A DNA stretch of 42,485 nucleotides from CAZIWX01 sp964543125 (GTDB lineage Bacteria > Fidelibacterota > UBA8477). This document shows, piece by piece, positions 16,014 through 24,260 of the stretch (positions are counted from its first letter, which is position 1; each line of letters begins with the position of its first letter). The stretch lies in NCBI GenBank assembly GCA_964543125.1, contig CAZIWX010000012.1, forward strand, positions 1 to 42,485, written 5' to 3'. The position numbers and the translations under genes were made by a program. The notes under the pieces were generated by a model, which was not told where the DNA came from, made no database searches, and saw only the letters and a list, made by a program, of their open reading frames with translations.

Positions 16014-16134
16014 CGAAATTACCTCGTTATCCTGTCGTTTCGGTAAAAATAAGACAACAGGCGCAAGAAGCACGGATTGTCTTTTGCAGGATATCCATCA
16101 CTTTTCCGCAAATTTGGTTTATTTTCCACGCGCT

Positions 16135-16860
16135 ATGCCAATCACACCGATTTTCGAACTGGACCACACTACGCGTCGTGAAAATGGCCGGGAAATTCTA
16201 AAGAGTGTATCGTTGACGATTCGGCCCGGAGAGTTTGTGGCCCTGTTAGGGCCGTCCGGTGCAGGGAAAACCACCATCTTGCGCCTATTCAACGGCCTGG
16301 ATTCGCCCTCCGAAGGCAGCATCCGCTACCGGAGTAAAAATCTTTTCGACTATCCCATTACGGATCTGCGCCGCAAAGTGGGCATGGTGTTCCAAACCCC
16401 GGCGATTCTGGAGGGAACTCTCCGGGACAACCTGCTGATCTTCCAACGCTGGCGGAAAGATTTTGCGGCCACGGACGGGGACCTTGCCCAACGTCTGGTG
16501 CAAGTGGGTTTGACTGATACTGGTCTGGATCAGGAGGCCTGCTCGCTATCCGGTGGCGAGCAACAGCGTCTGGCCCTGGCCCGGACACTCCTGAACGAGC
16601 CGGATGTATTGCTCCTGGACGAGCCCACCTCCAATCTGGACCCCCAATTGGCCCAACGGATTCTACGGCGGATTAAAAAGGTTCGGGAGGAATTGGGACT
16701 AACTGTCATTATGGTCTCTCACGACCATCAATTAGCGGCTAAATTTGCCGAGCGTTTTATTATCCTGATTGATGGCGAGTTGGTGGAAGATGGTTCCATC
16801 AATGTGTTGAAAAAGCCGAAAAATTCAGCCGTGCGGGCATTTTTAAACGGGGAGGGGTAG
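16135..16860 (+). CDS. fetA: ABC transporter ATPase, FetA/YbbL type
   Basis: ATP-hydrolysing subunit of a two-gene exporter. From the chosen ATG at 16135 it has 241 residues; an upstream in-frame ATG at 15997 would add a stretch overlapping gcdH and is unlikely. Walker A is GPSGAGKT (39-46), the Q-loop lies near VGMVFQTPAI, the signature is LSGGEQQRLALARTL, Walker B is VLLLDEP, and the switch His is in MVSHDHQ. The permease follows after 2 bases, so they form an operon. FetAB of E. coli helps iron homeostasis and oxidative-stress resistance; the true substrate here is inferred from that. Confidence 0.85.
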   Translation: MPITPIFELDHTTRRENGREILKSVSLTIRPGEFVALLGPSGAGKTTILRLFNGLDSPSEGSIRYRSKNLFDYPITDLRRKVGMVFQTPAILEGTLRDNLLIFQRWRKDFAATDGDLAQRLVQVGLTDTGLDQEACSLSGGEQQRLALARTLLNEPDVLLLDEPTSNLDPQLAQRILRRIKKVREELGLTVIMVSHDHQLAAKFAERFIILIDGELVEDGSINVLKKPKNSAVRAFLNGEG

Positions 16861-16862
16861 CC

Positions 16863-17663
16863 ATGCAGAATAATTTTTATGTGATCACCTGGCCCGATGT
16901 CCTGGTCTCGCTGGTGTTTATCGCCGTCACTTTCGGGGTCATGCGGTACTGGAAAATCGGACTGGAAAAAACACTGCTGGTGGGCACCGCCCGCACGTTT
17001 CTACAGCTCACGATCATGGGTTTTATCCTGTCCTATATTTTCAAACAACAGCACTGGTATTTCATGGTAGGCTTATTGGTGTTGATGATCCTCATCGCCA
17101 GTTATGAAGGGTACCGGCGTCAGAAATTACCGATTCCCCATTATTATCTCATTCTCACCGGTTCGCTGGGGGTGACGGTGCTGATTGTTCTGGGAACGAT
17201 CCTCAAGTTTATCCTGGATGTGAAGCCCTGGTACTATCCCTTTGCCATGATTCCCATTGCAGGCATGATCATCGGGAACGGACTCAATTCCATGACCCTC
17301 ACCGCCAACCGGTTTATCGCGGAATTGAAACATCGTGAGACGGAGGTGGAGACTTTCCTGAGTTTGGGTGCGCCGGTAAGGACGGCGGTGCATAACAGCC
17401 TGGTAGAATCCATTCGGGCGGCCTTGATACCCAATATTAATGGTTTGATGACAGTAGGTTTGGTGCAGCTACCGGGGCTGATGACGGGACAAATTCTGGC
17501 TGGTATTGATCCGCTGATCGCCGTACGGTATCAGATCATGATCATGTACATGTGGATCACTACCGCGACCCTGACCAATGTCATTGCCCTGGCTTTCATT
17601 TACCGCCAATTTTTCACACCCGCCAGCCAATTGCGGCTTAAGCTGCTCAGGCAGGCCGGGTAA
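16863..17663 (+). CDS. fetB: ABC transporter permease, FetB/UPF0014 family
   Basis: A 266-residue permease with about seven membrane segments. Family hallmarks are ARTFLQLTIMGFIL, ANRFIAELKHRETEVETFLSLGA, and the coupling-helix region RAALIPNINGLMTVGLVQLPGLMTGQILAG. A strong GGAGGGG ribosome site sits inside the tail of fetA. The gene pair is probably an iron (or other metal) exporter. A terminator candidate follows within 10 bases of the stop. Confidence 0.9.
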   Translation: MQNNFYVITWPDVLVSLVFIAVTFGVMRYWKIGLEKTLLVGTARTFLQLTIMGFILSYIFKQQHWYFMVGLLVLMILIASYEGYRRQKLPIPHYYLILTGSLGVTVLIVLGTILKFILDVKPWYYPFAMIPIAGMIIGNGLNSMTLTANRFIAELKHRETEVETFLSLGAPVRTAVHNSLVESIRAALIPNINGLMTVGLVQLPGLMTGQILAGIDPLIAVRYQIMIMYMWITTATLTNVIALAFIYRQFFTPASQLRLKLLRQAG

Positions 17664-17668
17664 ACGGC

Positions 17669-17716
17669 TACGCTTTACGGATCAGAGGCGGTTTTCATAA
17701 AGCGTATGCCTGTTTT
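17669..17716 (+). terminator. Candidate terminator of fetAB
   Basis: Perfect 9-bp arms TACGCTTTA (17669-17677) and TAAAGCGTA (17698-17706) with a 20-base loop are followed by TGCCTGTTTTT. The long loop lowers confidence. The rest of the gap to 18052 holds one further small hairpin around 17976-17998 (GGTCTCC/GGAGACC) and nothing else I can name. Confidence 0.5.
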
Positions 17717-18052
17717 TGGAATCCGGAACATCGGCTAAGGCTTAAATAGTCCTGAAGGTTTTCGGTACTATCTTAAATACACCGGCTTTAGCCACACGAA
17801 CACTTTGACCCGGGTGGTCAAGACAACGTAAACAGCGCTGCCGATGCTACCATTTTTGATCCCGGAACCCACGATTTAATGATTCTGAGAGTACGGCTGA
17901 TAAGTTGACGTACCGGCCCGTTTTTTAAAACGATCCTTTACCTAAGGTCTCCCCGGAGCCGGGAGACCGCCCCGGTTTTCAGGAGCAGCTGCCTACGGGT
18001 GTTTTTTCACCGAAAGAGAGAAACAGCTTTTAGCCTAACCCTGCCCCTGGTG

Positions 18053-19330
18053 TCAGTTCCACTTAAAAAAACCCCATTTTTTCGGTTTTTTAGCTTGACG
18101 CATTTCTTGTGCCAGGGTCTTGATCTCAGTCAAATCCTGAACCATTTCATTCCAGCCATACCATAGGGCATAATCCGGACTGGCATGGAAAGAGCCCTGA
18201 AACAGACGCATCCGGTGTTTCAAATGCATGGTAAAAAGGCGTTGCTCAATGGGCGTCGGTGCATCATGAAATGTAAGCAAATCAGGGAATGCATAAGCAT
18301 AATTGTCCGGTTTTTCCAGGAGGCCGTCTTGATAGAGACCCGCCACCACGCGGATGGCTTCGGCCATTAATTTATCTCCTTCCCGGATCAGGTTATCACT
18401 CTTTTCAAGTTCGCCTTTGGCAAAATTCCCGGAATGGCACCGGCTGCAAACGTCAAGCATTTTTTGGCGTTCCTTATCGAAGGCTTCAGTCGAGAGACGG
18501 GCCACATCGGCTTGCGCTACCACATCCAGCCGTCCCGTGGGATTTCCTTCCGGATCCAGGACGCCCAGCCCCTGTAATATGGTCACCCGGTCGGCCCACC
18601 ATTCGTCCGATTCGCCGGGATAGGGGGCCAGTCCATTCGTTCGCACCGCCAGAAAGCCCCAGGCGGTTCGAACTTCATGATTTCCGTCAGGCATGTGGCA
18701 GGTTTGACACGTCGGTGCAGACGCATTCTCCGGCAGAATGCCTAATTGCTTTAAGCGATAACGGACGCCGTGTTTGGAAGACGAGTACATTTCCCACTGG
18801 GGATGATCAAACCCCATGTGGCAGGTTTGGCAGGCTTGTGGTTGACGAGCCTCGTCCAGGGAAAAGGTGTGACGAGTATGGCAGGCATCGCAAGACGCAA
18901 AGCCAAATTTCTGGCCTTCCTTTTTAAGTTGAGCCGTTTCCGCTTCGGATTTAATGCCAATTTTGTGACAACCGCCGCAGCCTTTCATGCCATCGATCAA
19001 TTCCATGGGCTTGTAATGAGTGGTGGGCATTGCTTTTAAAGCCGCCCACGCGGCGGAATGTTTCCCGGCCATGAATTGATTCACCTGATCTTCATGACAG
19101 TCGGCGCAGGTTTCCGGTGTAGGAATCTTTGCCAGTGCCACGTCATCCGCCGAATGGTGACGGTCACCATGACAAACATCGCAGGTGACCTCATTGGCAA
19201 AGTGTTTACTCAGTTTCCAGTCAGTAACCGCACCCGGAGTGATCCGGGTATGGCATTCGACACAAGTGTCGGTCCAGGCCAGAGTTGTTCCTCCCAGCAA
19301 CAGCAGAAAGAGGTAAGTTGTGAACTTCAT
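18053..19330 (-). CDS. Octaheme c-type cytochrome, hydroxylamine-oxidoreductase-like
   Basis: A 425-residue exported protein with a cleavable-looking signal (MKFTTYLFLLLLGGTTLAWT) and eight CxxCH haem sites, at residues 23, 50, 75, 118, 147, 167, 208 and 295. The count, the spacing with a long gap before the eighth haem, and the C-terminal HASPDYALWYGWNEM fit the HAO/octaheme family. Members act in the periplasm as hydroxylamine or hydrazine oxidases, or as nitrite/hydroxylamine reductases when the cross-linking tyrosine is missing. I cannot decide the direction from sequence alone. No NrfH-type quinol partner is adjacent. It faces an Rrf2-type regulator across a 130-base promoter region. Confidence 0.85.
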   Translation of the reverse strand: MKFTTYLFLLLLGGTTLAWTDTCVECHTRITPGAVTDWKLSKHFANEVTCDVCHGDRHHSADDVALAKIPTPETCADCHEDQVNQFMAGKHSAAWAALKAMPTTHYKPMELIDGMKGCGGCHKIGIKSEAETAQLKKEGQKFGFASCDACHTRHTFSLDEARQPQACQTCHMGFDHPQWEMYSSSKHGVRYRLKQLGILPENASAPTCQTCHMPDGNHEVRTAWGFLAVRTNGLAPYPGESDEWWADRVTILQGLGVLDPEGNPTGRLDVVAQADVARLSTEAFDKERQKMLDVCSRCHSGNFAKGELEKSDNLIREGDKLMAEAIRVVAGLYQDGLLEKPDNYAYAFPDLLTFHDAPTPIEQRLFTMHLKHRMRLFQGSFHASPDYALWYGWNEMVQDLTEIKTLAQEMRQAKKPKKWGFFKWN

Positions 19331-19350
19331 AGTCTCCCCCTTTTGGTTTT

Positions 19351-19446
19351 TACCGGTTTAAAGAACCGGTTTGGTTTATCCTGTTCGCACCATAAGTTTC
19401 ACCTGCTAATTGTAAACAAAAAAGAATTAAGATGAAAGACTCTTAA
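19351..19446. promoter_or_regulatory. Divergent promoter region with two candidate operator motifs
   Basis: Two copies of ACCGGTTT-type sequence lie 13-14 bases apart (19352-19372), each nearly palindromic (AACCGGTT), just upstream of the cytochrome. A dyad TTAAGA-8-TCTTAA occurs at 19427-19446, right before the regulator gene. Either could bind the Rrf2 protein. Assignment is by position only. Confidence 0.4.
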
Positions 19447-19460
19447 AACATTTTAATCTA

Positions 19461-19895
19461 ATGATCTTCTCAAAAGCCTGTATACATGGATTGGTTGCGG
19501 TTATGGCGGTAGCCTCCAAATCTCCCGCCCGAGGTTACGTCCCCATTAAAGAACTAGCCCGTGAACTCCAGATCTCTTTCCATTTTTTAACCAAGGTTTT
19601 ACAAATCCTGACGCAGGCAAATATCCTGAAATCCTATCGGGGACCGAACGGTGGTATTGCACTGGCCCGGTCCGGCAGGGACATCCGGTTAAAGGATATT
19701 GTACAGGCTATCGATGGCAATAAGCTGTTTGAAAACTGTGTGTTGGGACTATCCGGTTGCGGAACCCTGAAACCTTGTCCGCTCCATGATACCTGGGACC
19801 GGTTGCGAACCTCCCTTGAACAAACACTTGCCGATTTGACCCTGGATGTTCTCCGGACCCGGCTTCAGCGGTTGGATTTTCGAATTTCTGACTAG
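19461..19895 (+). CDS. Rrf2-family transcriptional regulator with three-cysteine cluster motif
   Basis: A 144-residue Rrf2 regulator. The N-terminal winged helix includes VPIKELARELQISFHFLTKVLQIL and the wing YRGPNGGIALAR. The C-terminal loop contains C93, C100 and C106 (spacing 6 and 5), the arrangement that binds an Fe-S cluster in NsrR and IscR. Because it is divergent from an octaheme nitrogen-cycle-type cytochrome, an NsrR-like sensor of nitric oxide or nitrite stress is the simplest reading, but IscR-like or redox sensing is not excluded. The ATG has no strong ribosome site. No iscSUA genes are adjacent, which argues against IscR. Confidence 0.8.
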   Translation: MIFSKACIHGLVAVMAVASKSPARGYVPIKELARELQISFHFLTKVLQILTQANILKSYRGPNGGIALARSGRDIRLKDIVQAIDGNKLFENCVLGLSGCGTLKPCPLHDTWDRLRTSLEQTLADLTLDVLRTRLQRLDFRISD

Positions 19896-19896
19896 T

Positions 19897-20050
19897 GTCC
19901 AGTCAACCGTGTAGTGCGTGAAAAGCCGCTGGAATTTTTGTTCGCCGGCAAGGCGAATATTCTCAGCATGGCTTTATAATAATCATATTCAACGAACCGG
20001 GCGTTAAAAAAGAACAAGACCTGGCTGCGTCAATGCATGGTTGACCGGAC
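19897..20050. repeat. MITE-like element with terminal inverted repeats
   Basis: GTCCAGTCAACC (19897-19908) and GGTTGACCGGAC (20039-20050) are inverted repeats with one mismatch, and partial pairing continues inward. The ~154-base element starts at the stop codon of the Rrf2 gene, has no ORF and includes a hairpin around GTTCGCCGGC-AAGGCGAA. The remainder of the 660-base gap (20051-20490) shows no gene or motif I can support. Confidence 0.45.
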
Positions 20051-20490
20051 CCCCGGACCGGCCGTAAGGCTTCAGCAAGGTGCAACACCACCGCTTTTGT
20101 CCGCCACGGGTATTTTTCGGTTTGCACCGGGTTCAATCTTTTCCGGACCCGGCCGATTTCATCCAGTGTAACGGAATACGAATTCAGGCCCCGAAAAATA
20201 CCGCTTGGGGAAGCTTGTGTCGGCGGAAGAGCGACAGGGAGAAAATCGATCGCGACTTTCTCAAGTGATAAGCTAGCCCGCCGGTTACGAAGTGAATGCG
20301 TGTCTTACAGGTTCTTGTGGTAACAGCGCTGCATATTCTCTGTCCCGGTATGTTGGTCCGTGCCGCGCCGGCGCGTATCAGGCTATAATCATAGATACAT
20401 GAATCACGACCGTCATCCAGACCATTGTTAGGGCCGGATTTTTCGATAATAACATGGACGAATGTTTCTCCGGCACCCTGTTTATTGCCA

Positions 20491-20522
20491 AAAATAAAGA
20501 GCCCCACGCACGAGGGCCCTTT
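20491..20522 (-). terminator. Rho-independent terminator of the PC4-like gene
   Basis: On the minus strand AAAGGGCCC pairs with GGGCTCTTT (one G-U pair; plus-strand arms 20514-20522 and 20496-20504), 9-base loop, followed by ATTTTTGG. It lies 35 bases after the stop at 20557 and ends the M28 peptidase/PC4 unit. Confidence 0.75.
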
Positions 20523-20556
20523 CAAAGTTTAGCTATTTTACGTAGGGTAGCAGTGG

Positions 20557-20787
20557 TTAGAGCAGTTTTTCCGCTTTCAACAGTTCTTCGGCTTCCAGCA
20601 CAGCGCCCTTGAAATCTTCCCATAATTTGGGTGCGACGGTCACACCCTTCTGGGTGGGACGCCACTGGTCTTCGTCAGCGAGATAATAGATCCGAAAATC
20701 AATATACTGATGACCTTTAAAATCTTTGGCCTGAATTACCAGCTTTTCCGTTTCACTGCGTTCCAGTTCACGAATTATTTTTTCCAT
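20557..20787 (-). CDS. PC4/p15-like single-strand DNA-binding protein
   Basis: A 76-residue protein from the ATG at 20787, chosen because AAGGAG precedes it; a longer frame to 20829 would overlap the upstream stop. KDFKGHQYIDFRIYYLADEDQWRPTQKGVTVAPKLWEDFKGAVLEAE matches the transcriptional coactivator p15 (PC4) domain: beta strands, the W-x-P-T-x-KG turn and a C-terminal dimer helix. Bacterial members bind single-stranded DNA; their cellular role is not well defined. It follows the M28 peptidase by about 25 bases and ends at a clear terminator, so the two share a transcript despite having no obvious functional link. Confidence 0.8.
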   Translation of the reverse strand: MEKIIRELERSETEKLVIQAKDFKGHQYIDFRIYYLADEDQWRPTQKGVTVAPKLWEDFKGAVLEAEELLKAEKLL

Positions 20788-20812
20788 TGTCACTATTCTC
20801 CTTTTATTCGGT

Positions 20813-22438
20813 TCAGCGTACCGTTGCATCAGTTTTATACAAACGGGGACGGCGGCGGATCGTGTTCAAAGTTCGGGTCGTTTGGTAGATCATGCGGGTT
20901 ACCCGTTCCATTTTTTTAAAATTTAATTTATCCATGGTGTCGGTAGGTTGGTGGTAATCCTCGTGAATACCTGCAAAATAGAACACCGACGGAATATCGT
21001 GCTTGGCGAAATTATAGTGATCGCTGCGATAGTAGTAGCGATTGGGATCGTCTTTGGTGTTGTAGCGATAGTCCAGATTGATGCCGCTGGACCAACGGGC
21101 GGCAGCGTGAACCACCGCGTCCAGATCGTGACTGAGCATGTCTGAACCAATCACATAGATGGAATCCGGTGCATTCCGGCCGATCATGTCGATGTTTACT
21201 TCAGCAACGGTATGGTTTAATGGCCACACGGGATTTTCACTGTATGATTGGCTGCCCAACAGGCCTTCCTCTTCCCCGGAGACCAGCATAAAGATTTGAT
21301 TTCGCCGGCCCGGCCCGGCTTTGGCAAAAGCCCGGGCAATGGCCAACACCGCGGACGTTCCCGATGCATTGTCATCGGCGCCGTAATAGATCACCGAATC
21401 CCGTTGACCCAAATGATCAAAATGGGCCGAGAGCATCACCGCTTCCGAATCGGCGGGATCTTTGCCCGGCAGCATGGCCACCACATTAACGGCTGTATCC
21501 TGATTGGTTTGGATGAAGGTGCGGTACCGGGCGGTAATGGGCAACATGGCGCTATGGGGCTGGCCGGAGGAGTCGATTTCAGCTCGTAACTGATTCAGAT
21601 TAAGGTGGTGCGCCGCAAAGAATGAATCCGCCACGGCCGCATCAACATAGAGTGACGCATAAGTTGATTTTTTAGCGGTATCCGCCGGTAGCGACATGGT
21701 TGTTTCGGATGAATATCGCGCTACCCAGCCGGTTTTCTGGTTGAAATCGGTATTTCCGGCGGACCGGATCAGTGTGATGGCGCCCGCGGCACCCAGCTTA
21801 ATAAGATTGTGGCGCTTGGTCCGGCCGATCTTGTAAGGCGAGTCGGCACTTTGGGTCAGCCGGGACGCGCCCGTGGAATCGACAGGCTCGCCATCATAAA
21901 AAACGGCGATTTTCCCTTTTAGCGAGACAGCTTTAAAATCGTTATATCCAATAGAATCCGCATAGATTCCATAACCCACAAAAACCAGTGAGTCGGTTTC
22001 ATCCCGTGAAGAATTAGAAGAACGGGAAAAGATTCTGAACTGTGAATTCCATCCCAGATCCAGTGAATCTGGGCCATTGAAAAATGCTAATTGCGGTGGC
22101 GCCACCGTGTGATGAACCTGAATAGGCCAACGGAAAAAATAATGGTCGGCCCCGGGTAAAGGTTTGAGTCCGAATTGTCTGAATTGGCGGGCAATAAAGG
22201 TGGCTGCTTTCCACATGCCCGGGGTCGTGGTTTTACGTCCGGCCAGGGAATCGCTGGTGAGGACGGTTTCATATTGCCGGAGTTCTTCAGCGGAGATATC
22301 CCGGGCAGCCCGGCGGCCCAATATAGCCCGTAAGTTGTACTCGATTGTGTTGGGCCTGGCGAAGAGGGGGTGACTGATAACAACCGCATTGACGATAAAT
22401 AATGCCCGTAATAAAAGCCGATGTTGAACCTTGAACAT
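20813..22438 (-). CDS. Exported M28-family zinc metallopeptidase with PA-like insert
   Basis: A 541-residue protein with an N-terminal signal segment. A protease-associated-type insert (about residues 130-260) precedes the catalytic domain. Zinc ligands are visible in the M28 order: His and Asp of SAHFDHLG, Asp of YYGADDNASG, the EE pair of SGEEEGLLGS, Asp of NIDMIG, and His of HEDYHQPTDT. Members are aminopeptidases or carboxypeptidases acting in the periplasm or outside the cell, supporting peptide use. Length and motif order are normal. No ribosome site is evident before the ATG at 22438. Confidence 0.92.
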   Translation of the reverse strand: MFKVQHRLLLRALFIVNAVVISHPLFARPNTIEYNLRAILGRRAARDISAEELRQYETVLTSDSLAGRKTTTPGMWKAATFIARQFRQFGLKPLPGADHYFFRWPIQVHHTVAPPQLAFFNGPDSLDLGWNSQFRIFSRSSNSSRDETDSLVFVGYGIYADSIGYNDFKAVSLKGKIAVFYDGEPVDSTGASRLTQSADSPYKIGRTKRHNLIKLGAAGAITLIRSAGNTDFNQKTGWVARYSSETTMSLPADTAKKSTYASLYVDAAVADSFFAAHHLNLNQLRAEIDSSGQPHSAMLPITARYRTFIQTNQDTAVNVVAMLPGKDPADSEAVMLSAHFDHLGQRDSVIYYGADDNASGTSAVLAIARAFAKAGPGRRNQIFMLVSGEEEGLLGSQSYSENPVWPLNHTVAEVNIDMIGRNAPDSIYVIGSDMLSHDLDAVVHAAARWSSGINLDYRYNTKDDPNRYYYRSDHYNFAKHDIPSVFYFAGIHEDYHQPTDTMDKLNFKKMERVTRMIYQTTRTLNTIRRRPRLYKTDATVR

Positions 22439-22568
22439 AAGCCAGGAATATGACTGAACACCTGCCCCGATGCAATTTAAAACTGACGCAAATAATCTGA
22501 CTGCGAATTTTTAAAGCGACCTGTAAGAGGTTAAATTACGCGCCGATAGATCAGATAAAGGAAACCTT

Positions 22569-22844
22569 ATGATACAAAAAAAAATACCCGAATCAGAAAA
22601 GTGGGTGACGGTATGCATCCTGAATGGCGATACTTACGCCGAAATGGTCCGGGAGGCCTTGGACAACGCGGATATTCCCTCCACGCTCAGGCGCAGTGAT
22701 ATGTCGGCCACTTTTGGGGCGCATAGCCCTTCACTGGTAACCGATGAAGTGGAGTTGCTGGTGCCGGAAGAGTTTTTAGACCGGGCGCTGGAAATTATAG
22801 AGGTTATTGTTGGTGCAACTGATGGAAATGATTCCAACGCTTAG
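22569..22844 (+). CDS. DUF2007-type small signal-transducing-like protein
   Basis: A 91-residue soluble protein: WVTVCILNGDTYAEMVREALDNADIPSTL followed by VELLVPEEFLDRALEII. This is the DUF2007 (PII-like ferredoxin fold) pattern found beside many unrelated genes; function unknown. AAAGGA lies a few bases before the ATG. It is divergent from the M28 peptidase and 104 bases upstream of hisS. Confidence 0.7.
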   Translation: MIQKKIPESEKWVTVCILNGDTYAEMVREALDNADIPSTLRRSDMSATFGAHSPSLVTDEVELLVPEEFLDRALEIIEVIVGATDGNDSNA

Positions 22845-22948
22845 TTCGCCGGTACGTCACCCCCTACTGGTGGCTCTCTCAACGGCCTTTAGAAACCGGC
22901 AATTGCCGCCAACGCCCAATCAACGCCTGACAGCCGGGAAACCACCTT

Positions 22949-24223
22949 ATGCCGGATAAGATTCAGCGTATAAAAGGCACCAACGATATTATTCCCGGTG
23001 AAGTGGAGCAGTGGCAAGCCCTGGAACACGTGATTCAGCAGGTGATGTCACGTTATGCTTACCGCGAAATTCGCACGCCGGTTTTTGAGCGGACGGAACT
23101 GTTTGCCCGGGGCGTGGGAACCGATACGGATATCGTTTCCAAAGAGATGTATACGTTTGAGGATAAGGGGGGCACCAGCATCACCCTGCGGCCGGAACTT
23201 ACCGCATCCGTTATTCGCAGCTATATCCAAAACAATTTTAAACAAATCGCCCCCACCGTCAAACTTTGGTATCAGGGACCAATTTTTCGTCAGGAACGCC
23301 CCCAAAAAGGCCGTTACCGGCAATTTTTTCAATTCGGCGCCGAAGCCATTGGCTCGGCCTATCCGGAAACCGATGTGGAACTTATCAATCTGTTTTGGGA
23401 AATACTTAACCGGTTGGGAATTGCCCGGCAGGTAAAGCTGAAAATCAACAGTGTGGGTGACGAAGAAAGCCGGGCGGCTTATCGAAAAGCACTGCGGGAA
23501 TTTTTGCGGCCCCGCTTGCCGGACATGAGCGAAAGCAGCCGGCAACGATTTGAAACCAACCCGTTGCGTATCCTGGATAGCAAGGATCCGGTTGACCGGG
23601 AGATCACGGTGGAGGCGCCCCGGTTGCTGGATTATTTGAATGCCGGATCAAACCGGCACTATCAGACGGTTTTGGATTTGCTGACGGAGTTGGAAATTCC
23701 CTATCAGCAGGATGATCGCCTGGTGCGCGGCCTGGATTATTATACCCACACGGCATTTGAATTTACCAGTACAGCCCTGGGTTCCCAGGATGCGGTTTGC
23801 GGGGGTGGCCGGTATGATGGTTTGGTGTCAGCGCTAGGGGGAGGAATAACCCCCGCCGTGGGTTGGGCTTCCGGTACGGAGCGCTTGCTGCTGATCCTTA
23901 AAGGGTTGCGTAAGGAGTTCGCGGCACCGGTTTTGGATTGCTACCTGGCGGTGCTGGCTGATGCCCAGCGGCCGACAGCGTTAAAATTATTAAAAGCGTG
24001 GCGGCAAGCCGGCTTGGCTTGTGACACCGATCTGCTTCGCCGAAGTTTGAAAGCCCAATTACGGGAAGCAAATCGCCGGAATGCACGCTATGTGGCGATT
24101 CTGGGTGAAACCGAAGCCGCGACCGGACAAGTTCAGCTTAAAAACATGGCAACCGGAGCTCAAACCACGCTCAGCCATACAGCGGCACTCACGGAAATGT
24201 TAGCCCGGTCTTCAAAATTTTAA
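22949..24223 (+). CDS. hisS: Histidyl-tRNA synthetase
   Basis: Charges tRNA-His. The 424-residue class II synthetase begins with KIQRIKGTNDIIPGEVEQW. Motif 1 is near YREIRTPVFERTELF; motif 2 contains RPELTASVIRSY and GPIFRQERPQKGRYRQFFQFGAE; the histidine-A motif is LVRGLDYYTHTAFEF; GGGRYDGLV and the motif 3 region GWASGTERLLLIL follow. A C-terminal anticodon-binding domain (DCYLAVLADAQRPTALKL) completes it. Normal length. The ribosome site is weak. Confidence 0.96.
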   Translation: MPDKIQRIKGTNDIIPGEVEQWQALEHVIQQVMSRYAYREIRTPVFERTELFARGVGTDTDIVSKEMYTFEDKGGTSITLRPELTASVIRSYIQNNFKQIAPTVKLWYQGPIFRQERPQKGRYRQFFQFGAEAIGSAYPETDVELINLFWEILNRLGIARQVKLKINSVGDEESRAAYRKALREFLRPRLPDMSESSRQRFETNPLRILDSKDPVDREITVEAPRLLDYLNAGSNRHYQTVLDLLTELEIPYQQDDRLVRGLDYYTHTAFEFTSTALGSQDAVCGGGRYDGLVSALGGGITPAVGWASGTERLLLILKGLRKEFAAPVLDCYLAVLADAQRPTALKLLKAWRQAGLACDTDLLRRSLKAQLREANRRNARYVAILGETEAATGQVQLKNMATGAQTTLSHTAALTEMLARSSKF

Positions 24224-24260
24224 GGAATCATTTAAACAGGAAGTTGAGATCTAACGGTAT

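Noticed and set aside
16014..16073. Longer start for glutaryl-CoA dehydrogenase
   Set aside because: The extra 20 residues (MLLAPVVLFLPKRQ...) are not family-like and the ATG at 16013 has a well-spaced GAGG.
15997..16134. Upstream ATG extension of the fetA-like gene
   Set aside because: It would overlap the start of gcdH, adds residues unlike the family, and the ATG at 16135 gives normal FetA length.
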